DNA from: Neolentinus lepideus HHB14362 ss-1
Lineage: Eukaryota > Basidiomycota > Agaricomycetes > Gloeophyllales > Gloeophyllaceae
DNA: 64,000 nucleotides
Direction of reading: 5' to 3'
Assembly (NCBI GenBank): GCA_001632425.1
Contig: KV425589.1
Coordinates: 12,543 to 76,542, forward strand
Part shown: positions 42,086 to 53,259 of the stretch, piece by piece
Numbering within the stretch: the stretch's first letter is position 1
Layout: every line of letters starts with the position of its first letter
Notes under the pieces: model-generated
The model's database searches: none
What the model was told of the DNA's origin: nothing
Seen by the model: the letters and a program-made list of their open reading frames with translations, nothing else
Program-made: the position numbers and the translations under genes

Positions 42086-44165
42086 TCACAAAGGCTTGCT
42101 CTTGTACAACAGGACATAGGCCGACGAGTCCTCCCCTATAAATCACGAAAATTATCAGCCGTTAATCACTCACCAGCTAGTTAGTGAGCGTCATTTACCT
42201 CCACCGTCGAGCGTCGCCAGCTTCTCCGCAGGGAATACTGATACCTTATCGTCGTCAAACTTGTACCAATCCTCATCGTCCTCCTCGGTATTACCAAACA
42301 CGCTCTTCTTCGCCCATCCGATGTAGTGTCCCGCATCAGCGGCTGCCCCTTTGTGCGTTACGATCGCTGTAGAAGAACGGTTTCGTTCGGCAAAACACGG
42401 AATGGACAGCGAGTAAGCAACGCACCAACAAGTTCGTACAGCCCATGCAAACTCGATCCAACATCGCTCTTCAAATCTTCGCTCACCAAACTCTCTAACT
42501 CCTTCCTCTCCTCCTCGCGCCACGCGTCTTCGCTCTTCTCGTTGTCCACGTCCATCTTCACCTCGCTCGACTCATCCGTCAAGACTGCATCCGTTGACGA
42601 CGAAGTCGCGGCTGCGGGGGTGGATGACGAGGCAATGACCTTCGTCCGCTTGCGCACATTATGCCTATCGCGTCTTGCTTTCTCGACGTCCAGGAGCTTG
42701 CGGTTCAGCGGCTGGAGCTTGGCTTTGAGTTCGTCCGTCACGAGGTCCAGCGCGTCGAACTCGGTCGGGAATTTCACTCTTCTCTGTCAACAGTAAATAT
42801 CCTCAGTATCCGAGCGAATGGAGGATATAGGGAGAGGACGTACCATGATCTTCGCCTTCTTTGCGATATCTCTCCGCCACGCAAAGCGCACCATATGCAC
42901 AGTGAGGTATGCCGGCAGTCGCGTAACGCGCGACGTCTGCGTGTACACCGCCGACCGGCCAAGCGTCGGCGATGTCTTCTCGACTTCTTGCGTGAGTGCC
43001 TGGATGCAGTGCAATTAGTCTCGACAAGAAGCATAAATTGGCAAGCGAGAGACGCACACTCATGATGCCCTGTAACATATAGTTTGTCGTACTAGTTATG
43101 TTGCACTCGATTTTTAGGACTTTTTCAAAAGACACAGTCGGGGGCTCGTCGGGGGCTTCGACACATTTGAGTCTGGTAGTGCAGCGTCAGTGGGTGTAGG
43201 AGAAGGAAAGGAGAGGGACTCACTCCCTCCGGATTTCGCCCTGCAGATATTTCTCGACGAACTTTCCGTTCGAAGACGGGCCCGGCACTTCCTTAAGCGC
43301 ATTCGTGATCGCCGTCCAGCACTCTTCCGCATCTAGAGTACAGGATACGTATAAGCAGACTTGACACCTCGACAAACGTGCCCCGCTCACCCTGCTGCGC
43401 GTATCCTCTCATCATGCCCCCCTTCGATCGGTCCATCTCCGCAAACTGCGGCGCCACCTGCCTCAGCACACTCAGGAAGCCCATCGGCGTCACGGCCTCT
43501 GTCGTCTCGCCCATGTTCCTCAGCAGGTCCCTCAGCGCGCGCGACAACTCGCCTGGGCCGCCTGCGCCTGCACTCAGCGCCTGCTGCAGCTCCGGGATGG
43601 CGCGCAACGCCTGGACGGTCGCGTTCATGTAGCACGTATTGCCGAGGTTCCGCAGCCCGACGGGGAGCGCGGCGGAGGCTTTGGCGAGTTCCGCGTCGGG
43701 GAGGTCTTCCATGAAAACGATGGGCGCGGGAGGTGGCTTCGGAAGCTCGGTAGCGGCGCCGATTACCATGAATGTTTGGCCCTGCAACATGATGAGTCGG
43801 GGAAAGATGGTGGAGTTGGGGTAATACTCACTGCTTTGGGAGCGACTTTCTTCCAGTCCGTGTCATCCTGAGGGGAACAGCATAAGCATCACCTGTATAT
43901 ATGTATATAAGGGTATAGAATCTCTTGGAGTCTGCAAGTTTCTTGGCCGAGCTTCCATCGATCTCGGACTATCTATTCCAGAAACTACATTTGAATTATA
44001 ACTCGCCTTTAACATCCCTCCCTTGATCATGACCTTGACTCTGTCCGCTGGGACACCCGTAACGGCGCTGACGGCCTCCTTGAACGCACTCGCAGGCTGA
44101 TCAGTATTCAGATCGAGCTGGTGTGTCTTGCCCGCATGTTTGATGTTGACTTGTAGCGTGGGCAT
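42086..44165 (-). CDS. Proteasome-associated deubiquitinase Ubp6/USP14
   Basis: The start at 44165 reads MPTLQVNIKHAGK, an N-terminal ubiquitin-like domain (to GGMLK, then DDTDWKKV), which docks on the proteasome. The USP domain follows: Cys box GLRNLGNTCYMNATVQALR, then SLLS-type helices, DAEECWTAI with a C-terminal junction, SVSFEKVLKIECNIT, and the His box GAAADAGHYIGWAKK, ending SSAYVLLYKSKPL at 42086. Ubp6 trims ubiquitin from substrates on the 26S proteasome. The first intron has a GC donor (AAG|GCGAGT, 44006-43868, 139 nt) and a TCAG acceptor, because the frame then matches the family's MLKDDTDW. The finger region contains an acidic, low-complexity insert (SSTPAAATSSSTDAVL and VKMDVDNEKSEDAW). 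About ten exons. Confidence 0.92.
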
Positions 44166-44656
44166 AGTCAGCTCTAGGGAGTGAAAGAGAAAAAAAAGAG
44201 TAAGTTGAGGACCGCGTAAGCCTGGACGATATTTGTAGTTCTGCACACCGCGAGAACTCAAAGGAAACGTCGGATAAAATGATCGAGGACGCGTACTTGC
44301 GTTATGTCACTTCTCGTGACCAGGCTACAGTGTGACATATACCCGATGTACAAAGACAACATTCTCGGTGATTTTATTGCTGAAGCACTCGCAATTATAC
44401 TGTGCATGCATTTGCACATCCATACTATAATATTGAATTTATGGCATATCAAGGAACAAAGACATGAGGTCATTCTCCGGCAGTAAAGCTCGTGACAGGG
44501 AGGACGTAGGCTCGTAACCGTGACCCTCTCGTAGCAGATTGAGGGCAGAATCTTGTCTACCGACATTCTGCCCCAATGGCGGTACGACAGGATGGTTACG
44601 ATCCTAGGAAGGACGAGGCACGGAGGGGAGTAAGTACTCCAAAAACTATATCTCTG
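44166..44656. other. Intergenic, no gene seen
   Basis: About 0.49 kb upstream of the Ubp6 gene. Short frames only; its left end presumably holds the Ubp6 promoter. Confidence 0.45.
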
Positions 44657-44830
44657 CATTTCTGAACCTTTTCATGGTCGGGGAGTCGGGGACAGTTAGA
44701 TCTATCGCGATAGCCCAATCACCCCTTTGAGCGTCCGCGATGAACTCGTTAGCCAAATCCAGGCGGCGCTTGTATGCCTTCAGTGGCTGTCATGCGACCA
44801 AACCAGATATACGCTCGTCTTAGGACACAC
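44657..44830 (-). pseudogene. Broken 3' fragment of the four-TM family
   Basis: The reverse strand matches the C-terminal end of paralogue D at 45196-46266, which begins only about 370 bp away. Recognisable pieces are the DWAI-type block (AQRGDWAIAIDLTVPDS shape) and the RRLDLANKLI-like helix (KCRRLD-type residues), followed by decay. The nucleotide match is clear over roughly 44657-44780 (for example GATAGCCCAATCA and TTAGCCAAATC are shared) and fades towards 44830. It is a partial tandem duplicate without a start codon and carries an in-frame stop; not a functional gene. Confidence 0.75.
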
Positions 44831-45195
44831 CGCTCGCATAAGGTCGAGAGGGAGCCGCCGGAGGCACCCATTTTTGGATACCGCTCGGGGCAAGCGCGCT
44901 AAATCGCACGTCTCGGTTTTATTTCAACAGCGTGCTCATAACCACAAATACTCCTACCACTGCCGCCTATGTGCTCTGTGAAAATGCCTGACGAACGTCC
45001 CAGTCCACCAGATGTTCTCCGCGTCGCGACCAGGTTGAAGAAAAGTGTGGCATACATGGGAAGCCAAAGTTCTCAGTGCGTTTACTAGGTTGGAATACTC
45101 TGATACCGTGCATGCATAGACTAAAAATACAGGACGAGACACATGACGAAAGGTAGGTATAGTCCAGCATAGGTCCATTCAAGAGCTCTACGAAG
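44831..45195. other. Intergenic between fragment and paralogue D
   Basis: About 0.37 kb. No coding signal. It may be the degraded remainder of the duplicated copy, but the family match cannot be followed by eye. Confidence 0.4.
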
Positions 45196-46266
45196 CTACA
45201 TCACTGCTTTCTGAACCTTGTCATGTTCAGGAACAATTAAACCCATCCTGATAGCCCAATCATCCCTTTTAACCTCCTTGATGAGCTTATTAGCCAAATC
45301 AAGGCGGCGCTGGTATGGCTCAGGTGGCTCCCCATCTGTACAGAGAGTACGACCAAACATATGCTGTGTCTCCGTAAGCGAGTTGCACACCGCTAATAAC
45401 GCGACCGATATCAAGAGCAAACAGGCGATGAGCAGGTTGCCGACTGTGGACGAATTTCCAGCGAGTGCTGCGGACGCGTAGACCAGTAAAGTTCCAACGC
45501 TGACGATGAAACTCTCCACAGCAGTTTCCTCCTTCAACCATTGACCAGCAGTGACTATTTTCAGGTCATCAACCAGTCCACGTATGCGTACCCAGCGGTC
45601 TTGGCTGAGCAGAATGAACAGATCGCCCCACACGCCCGGCTCGGGAGCTCCCTTCCATCCCATCGTGGTTCGTCGTCTGATGACCACTACGTTGCAGAGG
45701 CGCGCCACGATGAGCATAGCAACAACGCCAACTCCCCACCAATCACGGATGTAGATAAGGAGATACAGCACTACGATCGTCATCAGGAGCCCGAGCGCGT
45801 AAATGACGGACGCGAGGGCATCCCGAGAGAAGAGAAGAGTGCTGCATCTTTTGGCGTGGCATGAGAGACATGCAGATCTGCGGATACGTGACTTGCTGTG
45901 CAGTTTGTCCGAGCACGACGCGCACAGAGGTGTGTTGCTGGGAAGTCCGTGTTCAGATACTCTGGAAGATACCTTGACATTGACTAGATGGCCAGAGGCT
46001 CCGACTCGTTGCAAGTAGTTGACGGTGGCCTGATTTTCCACCCGGAAAACGTAGCCGGTTATCATTGATCCTGTCGCTGGATACTCGCCTTTATTGACTT
46101 CTGAGGCATCTTGCTGACAATGGATTCCAGGTGCCAGAAAAAGGATGTCGAAATAAGAAGAAGTGCCTCTCAGAGCGGTGCGGTATGCAATTGATTTGAG
46201 GTCTGCTAGAGCAATAAGACCGGCGGCACTGAGTGACAGGCCTGTGATAGACGATGTGTTGAACAT
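45196..46266 (-). CDS. Four-TM membrane protein, paralogue D, with Cys-rich insert
   Basis: A single-exon family member of 356 residues starting MFNTSSITGLSLSAAGL, the same start as paralogue B. It keeps ADLKSIAYRTALRGTSS, LFLAPGIHCQQDASEVNKGEYPATGSM, GYVFRVEN, GWKGAPEPGVWGDL, LSQDRWVRIRGLVDDLK, TQHMFGRTL and DWAIRMGLIVPEHDKVQ. Between the VNVKV strand and the first hydrophobic segment is an extra stretch of about 34 residues containing two CxxC pairs (PLCASCSDKL and ACLSCHAKRC), which could bind zinc. Paralogues A-C lack it. Read as an intron, the segment does not restore the frame, so it is probably coding. Function unknown. A broken copy of its 3' end lies next to it. Confidence 0.75.
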   Translation of the reverse strand: MFNTSSITGLSLSAAGLIALADLKSIAYRTALRGTSSYFDILFLAPGIHCQQDASEVNKGEYPATGSMITGYVFRVENQATVNYLQRVGASGHLVNVKVSSRVSEHGLPSNTPLCASCSDKLHSKSRIRRSACLSCHAKRCSTLLFSRDALASVIYALGLLMTIVVLYLLIYIRDWWGVGVVAMLIVARLCNVVVIRRRTTMGWKGAPEPGVWGDLFILLSQDRWVRIRGLVDDLKIVTAGQWLKEETAVESFIVSVGTLLVYASAALAGNSSTVGNLLIACLLLISVALLAVCNSLTETQHMFGRTLCTDGEPPEPYQRRLDLANKLIKEVKRDDWAIRMGLIVPEHDKVQKAVM

Positions 46267-47613
46267 GAGGTATGAGCAGTCCAGTCCTTGGCAGTATCTT
46301 TCTTAAGGAGTCATGTTAGATAGCCAAGCGATAGAACTCACGGGAAGTTAGAGATCGCAGTCCTTATTTCTGCTTCTGATATTTCGATTTGGAGAATCTA
46401 ATGAAGGTGTTTCAGGTTAACCCTCTCAGGGTGTACGAAGAGGGAATAGACGCACAGAAGAGAAACACTGCTTCTGGAAGATGTGCGACTTCGAGGCTTC
46501 ACACAACGCGCGAATATATAAATAATTTGAGCGCTAAACGCCATGCTCGAGCGGGTTTGCGTCCGTGTGTTTGATTCGGCGCGGTATAGCAACATCACAT
46601 TGCACATTAATAGGAGGTTGTCCACTACGGACAACCAGCACTACTGTGGTCCGTGATGCTGTGTCACGAAAGTGCGTAATATTCCATGCAGCATTTGAGC
46701 GGATGTAATACTTGAGGACGCTCTCATAATGAACGGACTGCAATCTTGACAACTGGGGATATCGGACTCCTTCCGATACAGAGCACATGAGTTGTGTGGA
46801 TATGACAGTCGCTGTCCAAATACGGTGACAAGCAACCGAGAGTCTAAAGTGCTGATTGCAGTCACGGTATATATGAGCCCATAACGCACCAGAACGTGGA
46901 GTATACCAGACCGGCCTGCGTCACTGTACGATTGATTAAACAATTAAATTGAGATACGCACGAGTAATGGATATCAAAGTGCATGAGCTGTCGGGAGTTG
47001 TACATTTGGCAAGCAGCACCGTCGCGGCTCCGTGACAATGAAGTCATGCATAGAGCCCCGTTGAAAGACGCGTGGATAAACCGGAGAGCTTGCACCCTGG
47101 CATCTCTGCATCTCAAATCAAGATGAGATACGAGATACTGATTTTATCCCCTGTAGTCAGAAAAGGGATATCGACCGTAGCCTTCTCTGACATCCCATAT
47201 CATCTGTGCAAGCGGAATCCGTCGCTTTTAGTTTGCACACTTAGCCGCGGCATGCACACCGCAAATCCCAAGTTGAGGCTGTTGAGGAGTCCGCAGCTCT
47301 CGCAATCGACGTTAATCTCTTCGCTCGAGTAGCTGGACTCGTTCAATCCAAGACTGTCCACGAAAAACTGCGCTCACTTTTGCATGCGGTCTTGCTAAAT
47401 GGATGCAATCTCGTGCTTGTAGCAAAGTGGCTTCGAAGGATGATGGACTCGGACACGTCTCGCGTTACGTGACGATCTCGTGACCCCAGCTAGGTGGGTG
47501 ACGTCACCAGGCAAGACACGTATTGGTCCGAAGTCCGTCGTTAAAACGCGCCGCAGCCTCGCCTTTCTATTCCTCAGCTTTGTCCAACACCTGCAACACA
47601 CTTCAGTGCCAAA
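46267..47613. other. Intergenic 1.3 kb, no confident gene
   Basis: Only short frames without family resemblance. Near its right end, upstream of BAP31, is the GGTGACGTCACC palindrome described separately. Confidence 0.5.
47497..47508. promoter_or_regulatory. CRE-type TGACGTCA palindrome upstream of BAP31
   Basis: A perfect 12-bp palindrome GGTGACGTCACC, about 106-117 bp before the BAP31 start codon. TGACGTCA is the ATF/CREB consensus and is related to unfolded-protein-response elements bound by Hac1/ATF-type bZIP factors. A TACGTGAC half-site is nearby (47466-47473). The site is seen; binding is inferred. Confidence 0.5.
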
Positions 47614-48532
47614 ATGACCATCTAGTGAGTATGCTACAATCCACCTTAGGCTTCAAGCTAAAATGCTTGACGCAGCTACAACCTCACCTTCCTCCTTCTC
47701 GCGTCTGAGGTACGTCTTATTCTATTTCTCCTGCGTGTTCTAACGCTAATTGAATAATGGAGATGGTGACGTTCTGCGTCCTCGTCGCGCCGCTGCCTTA
47801 CGGTGTCCGCCGTCGCCTCTTCCACTTCCTCTCCGAGAGCCCCATCGTCGCCAAGTTCGCATACGGGCTCAAGATCAGCTTTATGTGCGTGCCACCCCAT
47901 GTCCCTTCCTTTCACTCACATTCACATTTGCTGCACGCAGTTTCGTTGGCATCCTCTTCGTGGACGCCCTTCAGCGCATGTTCCGCGTCACCACCGAGTC
48001 CGACGTCGCGAAGCAGACGGGCCAGGCGCATGACGTGCGCACGGAGACCAACTTTGCCGCGCGGAAGTTCTAGTGCGTGTCCCTCTAGCTTCCTCCTCCA
48101 CTCACTAACCACATTAATCATCAACCCACCCAGCTCCCAACGCAACGTCTATCTCACCGGCTTCTGCCTCTTCCTCTCCCTCGTCCTCACCCGCACCTTC
48201 TACATCCTCCTCGACCTCATCCACACCCAGGAAGAGTACGCGAAGCTCAAGCACTCCACCGCCTCTTCCTCCAGACAGACCATCGCACAGGAAGACTCGG
48301 CGAAGCAGATCGAAGACCTGAAGAAAAAGCTGAAGGAGGCCGAGAGCAAGAGCAAGGATTTTGGTGAGCAGCCGCGTTGTGTGCCCTCGACATGTAGATA
48401 TTAATTGATTCTGTGTGATATCAAGACACGCTGAAAAAGCAGGCGGAGAGCCAGGCGCGGGCGTATGACGAGCTCGCGGATAGGTATAACGGCGCGACCG
48501 GGCAGAAGGGGAGTGACAAACGCGTTGATTGA
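47614..48532 (+). CDS. BAP31-like ER membrane protein
   Basis: Six exons (47614-47624, 47676-47709, 47763-47884, 47941-48072, 48134-48363, 48426-48532) give 211 residues: MTIYYNLTFLLLASE (11-nt first exon), MVTFCVLVAPLPYGVRRRLF, SPIVAKFAYGLKISFIFVGIL, then TTESDVAKQTGQ, FYSQRNVYLTGFCLFLSLVLTRTF, and a Lys/Glu-rich coiled coil (LKKKLKEAESKSKDF, DTLKKQAESQARAYDEL). The three hydrophobic segments followed by a cytosolic coiled coil define the BAP31 family (Yet proteins in yeast), ER membrane chaperones that handle export and retention of transmembrane proteins. The stop at 48532 follows KGSDKRVD, a weak Lys-based retrieval-like end, though not a canonical KKxx. Confidence 0.92.
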
Positions 48533-48883
48533 GGGGGTGGCCTGTTGGGAGGTGCAAGGCGGAACATGATTGTGGATCACCGCGATTCAAATTCGACTGC
48601 ATAATGTATTGTAGACACCATATGAATAATTTCGGGCTAAGCCACTCATCATCTCTTGCGTCTCTGTGTCGTTTGCTGTTCGTCCTCCGTTGCCCGTACT
48701 CAAGTCAAAACAGAGTGACGACAAATTATGATAACAAAGCATGCGAGTCGTGTTGTGATAAATAATACAAATGTCAGTATAGATCCATGCAGAGATGTAT
48801 AACCGTGTCCACATTCCACCCACTCACCCACTCGCCCTCCCTTCTTCTCCCTTTCTCTCCCCACCTCGTGTCTGGTGTCAATC
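48533..48883. other. Intergenic between convergent genes
   Basis: About 0.35 kb between the convergent 3' ends of BAP31 and the F-box-like gene. No coding signal. Confidence 0.45.
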
Positions 48884-50976
48884 TCACCGCCTCCGGCTCA
48901 TCGCAAAACACCCCTCATACCCAGGCACGTTCGCCGGGCTGAGTGTGTCGCGCCACCGCCCCGCGATGTGCCCTTCCGTGTTGCCGATGAGGTAGCCCCG
49001 GTAGAGCCACTTGCCGCGGTCGCCGTCGACCTGAAGGGGTGTTAGTTTGGGCGGGCGTGAAAGGGAAAGAAAAGGGAGGAGAAGGGATTTGAGGGGGTAG
49101 AAGGAGAGAAGGGAGCGGTGCGGGAAATAGGGTAAGTGAGAGGGGTGATGGGTGAGTGAGGTTCGGAGAAAGTAGAATTCGCGAGGCCGAGACTACGTGA
49201 GAGGGGGGGAGGGGCCGAGAAGTGGGTAAGAGGGAAGGGAGGGCGTGAAACACAAAAAATTAGGCACGGGACTTACATATTCCTTCGATAAGCAGACAAA
49301 CCCATCCCACGGCCGCACGCGCCCGAGGAGGTTAAACTGGCCCCACGATGAATGTCCCTGGCAGACAGTCAGCGTCCAACTCCAAATCGAAACACGTACG
49401 TCGCGTCAGAACCAACGGGCGCTCAGAAGTCGTCGTAACGCCGGAACGATGAGACTAGAGACGAAGAACCCGCCGCTCCAAACGAAACCAACTCACCTCG
49501 CCGATAACCAACACATCCCCCGCGCTCACTCTCCCTTCGTTCGACCCCGCTCTTCGATACACAACCGGCGCGCCCGCCCCAAGCTCCCACACCGCCACAA
49601 CACCTTCTTCTTCGTTCTCCTCGATGCGCAGGCCTTCCGGGAGAAAGCCACGCAGGGGGTCGCCCGGTGATATAGGTGCAGGCGAGGGGTTTGGATATAC
49701 GTGGGGAAGAGGGGAAGCGGAAGTAAAGTGGTACTCACGGAGCTTCCAGGTGTGTCGGTGCTGCGCGACGAGGGAGTTGAGTAGGACGAGAGGGGGTGCG
49801 CCGGAGAGAAGGGCGGCGTAGGCTGTGAATTCTGTGTACTAATAATTAAGTGAGGGTAAGTATGAAGAGGTGTAAGGGGCGGCTAGAAGATGAAACGCGC
49901 ACGGTAAATATCCCCTCCCAAATTCCATCCAAACTCCCGAGCTCAAACACCCCGCCAACCTCCCACCTCCCTCCACTGCCCTTGCCCAAACCCTGCAACC
50001 CCAGGCACTTGTACCACACAGACTCCCACTCGTCCCGCTGCCCTCTCGAGAACATCAGTTGCCCGACCCGCGCGCTCTTGCGGTAGTTCATGAGCGAGAG
50101 GTAGCATAGCACCGCAGAGAGCGTGATCGGCGGCGGGATGAGGCGGTACGTATGTGCATAATGCGTGACGAGCGTACCGTGCAGCGCGGTGGAGTCTGGG
50201 AAAAAGTCGGCGGTGTAGGGCGCAGAGAGGTGGTACTGGGGGGTTGGGGTTATGTGAGAAGGGGGGAGGAGGGGAGGAGGAAGGAGACAAGTACCTGGTG
50301 CGCTCCTAGAGCGATGAGTTTTACGAGGTCGGTAGCTTTGGTGTGGAGGAGATCGTCGTTTGCATAGTCCTCTGTTGGGGTCTAGTCAATCGCTGTACTT
50401 CGGCGATGCATGTGTGCTCTCACCTGGACGCAGGAAGAACCAAAACAACCACATCGCGAGCGCCATGTTCTCATTGTTGAGCGGCCACCTTTCGCGCTTG
50501 GTCGGGCCCGTAAGCGAAGCTCCGGCATTGTCGAACCAGAATAGCCGCAACCACTCGTCGATGAACGCGTAGCTCCTCAGCTGCTCCTCGTTCTTGCCAG
50601 CATTTTCCAGCGTCATCAGGAAAGACGTCCACAGCAGGTCGTGCAGCAGATCCTGGTCCTGCTTCCTCGGCCTTACGATGGAGTCGATGGTACACCCCGC
50701 ACGCGCCCTCATGTGCTTCAGATGCGTACACCGTCTCCTCAGCTCGTCCGCCATCGCGCGGACGTCCGCATCTAGCCTGGTCACCGTCGGGTCAAACTTG
50801 CGCTGGAATATCCGCGCGTAGAGATGCGGGTTCGATGCAAATGATAAGAGGCCGTGGATCTTGCGATTGGTGAGGAGGAGCGGTACGAGTCCGGCGGGCG
50901 GGCCCAGTGGGTGGTGAGTCGCGGCATGGTACGCGATGTGCTCGACGACCTCCTGGGGGATGCTGTCCAGCGACAT
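48884..50976 (-). CDS. F-box-like protein, paralogue 1
   Basis: The start at 50976 reads MSLDSIPQEVVEHIAYHAAT, an F-box-like LP..VVE.I pattern followed by LVPLLLTNRKIHGLLSFASN and LYARIFQRKF, as in agaricomycete F-box-like proteins. Several further exons follow; recognisable pieces are PPPITLSAVLCYLSLMNYRK and HTWKLREYHF. The C-terminal module reads VSAGDVLVIGEG, then WGQFNLLGRVRPWDGFV, KWLYRGYLIG and IAGRWRDT, ending with SRRR at 48884. That module is shared with the paralogues at 51260-53221 and 58542-60573. F-box proteins recruit substrates to SCF ubiquitin ligases; the C-terminal module may be the substrate-binding part. Internal exon ends are approximate. Confidence 0.65.
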
Positions 50977-51259
50977 GGTCGACGTCGAGTGTGAGCGGAC
51001 GTAGAGCGCGCCGAGCGCGTCTGAGGGAGAACTAGCATGAGACGAAATCAGCTCGCAATCGCCGGCCTCCCAAAGCCCGGTTTCTTTTAACTTTCTTACA
51101 GCACGCGCGGCATCTCCTTAGGCTTTGTGGCGCGTCATTTAATAATTCAATTTCTCCTCCGGCCCTGCAGGGAAGGACCCTTATAATGAAACTATAATTG
51201 CCATGTATTCGACATCTATTGATCTTTCCTGCATCTCTTGGCGGCCCGCCTGATCTCAA
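50977..51259. other. Short gap between tandem F-box-like genes
   Basis: A 283-bp region on the 5' side of paralogue 1 and the 3' side of paralogue 2 (both on the minus strand). Presumed promoter and 3' UTR; nothing else visible. Confidence 0.4.
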
Positions 51260-53221
51260 TCACTCCTCACTTCTCCGGAGATTCCAGAGCATTTCGTGGG
51301 ATGCCTTGGCTCCGGGGAGCCGACGCCGACCTACCATGTGTTCAGACGAGAGCACTGCGGAGGGGGCGAAGACGCGTCAGACGCCCACAACACCCTGATT
51401 CCGCCATGTTACGTACTGTATCCACGAAAAACATCCCTGCCCAGGTGATTAACTCTTGGATCGGCCTGTGAGTAACAGATATTCTCAGCTGCGCCGAATA
51501 GACATCGAGGAACTCTGTACGCACTGGTTGTCTCACGAGGATAACAAGTCCATCGGAAGGTCGAACACGGCCATAGAAATGGAATGCTCCCCACGCGGAG
51601 CTATACTGCGCATCCGTCTACCAATGCTGGTCAGCATCTCGTAAGGAAACGCACAAAACGCCCCCCAACCTCGCCCGTCAATATAATGTCGGCGGGTTCG
51701 CAAGATGCACGTCGCGTACGACCCCTGCGAGTCCGATCGAACGTCCGATATCCAGCCATAGATGCGCCATTAGCGTCTTTGATTGTCAAGCCCTCCTAAA
51801 AGCAGGAAATATGAGAAAAATCGCGTCACATGAAGGGTGCAATAGAACCAACGCTGGTCTCAATGAATTCACAACCTAACGGCAGCCATGCGTTCAAGTA
51901 CCCGCTCTCACCCTGCACGACGGGCGCCATGTTTCCCATACTGCAGCAATAATGTTCTCGAAGTCTGCACTGGAACGGGACCCGATACAAGCCTTGTATG
52001 GAGTCGCCTAAATCGAAACACACACCCGGCACCTATTACAATGACACGAGAGCTCCGACTCTTAGCAGCTCCACATCAATCGAATTAGTGTAGTCCTGGT
52101 GCTCACCAGGGAGTTCCCGTGCCAAGAGCCAGACAAAACGCCTAGCTCATGATGGAGACACTGGGAGGGCCAGTGCCGATCGACGTCAGTACGGGATGTA
52201 ACACGTCTCCAAATCAGATCATACTGCTGACTAGCAAGATTCTGCGTCCGCCTCCGTAATCGCGGAACCTTGGCGTTCAGGTCTTCGAGGAAGGTCATCG
52301 TCACGCCAGGAGGAGATGGAAGGTCCGCTGCGGTCCGCGGAAGGGGATGTTTAGGAATCGCAAGCAGATCGTTCTCGTATTTCGACAGGTACGCTTGGAT
52401 GGCGTAAGCTGCAACAGGAGGAGTATTGTACCGGAGTGAATGTCCAAAGTAAGGTATGTAATGTGATGCCGGGAAGAACATTCCGTGTTCTTGTGTATGC
52501 AACCTCGCTGGTGGGTAGAAATAACGCTCCGGCACTTCCGCCGATAGTGGGCACTGAGAGGGTTCAGTTCCCAGCAGCAATCCATATCATACGCCCGCTT
52601 ACATGAGGGGCACAGAAAGCATAGGGCTCAAGTAAATCGCAAATAACTTGGTTATCGAGTTCCGCGCTAGACATAGCTGTAGTGCAGAAATTAGATGCAG
52701 TGATACCAGGACGAGAGACGCGCACTTTGTGAGATCATTGAAAATAACGTGATCGCCAATGCAGTGGTCTCCTTGTTCATGGCCGCTTCCTTTCGCAGCG
52801 ACTGGCGGAGTATACTCTTAACAGTCTCGGATAGATTGCACCAGGCAATCTGGACAGTGTTCTCGCCATCATCTTCCAAAAGCATGAAGTAAGCTCTCAT
52901 CAGCGCATCCCGCAAGCCTGGGTCATCCATGGCCCCACGTCTGATAATCTTCAACGACGTGAATCGGCGGGGAAGCTCAGTCGCGATATCTGATTCGGAC
53001 AGGGAGCCAAGACGACGGCGGAGCGCTGACATAGCAAAGCCACGCTGGAACAGTCGAGCAAACACGACGGGAAAGCACTTGTCCCTCAAGGTATTATAGT
53101 AGGCTCTAGAAGCTAGCGCCAAAGAAACCAGGTTGACGGGCGGCCCAACAGGAGTGAGATCGGCCATACAGACGGCGAGGTTCTCCACGATGTCGGGCTG
53201 GCTCAGCATAGCGAGTGCCAT
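51260..53221 (-). CDS. F-box-like protein, paralogue 2
   Basis: The start at 53221 reads MALAMLSQPDIVENLAVCMAD, followed by LVSLALASRAYYNTLRD and VVFARLFQRGFAM, similar to paralogue 1. Traced exons include one ending in FSMISQ that joins TMSSAELDNQVICDLLEPYAF, one starting CPLSAEVPERYF and running to the signature LSGSWHGNSL, one with VPFQCRLREHY, then PADIILTGE joined by a splice to AWGAFHFYGRVRPSDGLVIL and VRQP, and finally GRDVFRGY joined to VGRRRLPGAKASHEML, stopping at 51260. Comparison with the paralogue at 58542 carries the gene past the false stop after FIETSVGSIAPFM. Function as for paralogue 1; the substrate is unknown. Confidence 0.65.
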
Positions 53222-53259
53222 GAGATGGTAGAAGCGAGTCCGTCAACGAGTAGGCGCAT

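Noticed and set aside
45841..45967. Cys-rich insert of paralogue D read as an intron
   Set aside because: The available GT/AG combinations change the reading frame, while retention leaves the frame open and the flanking protein intact.
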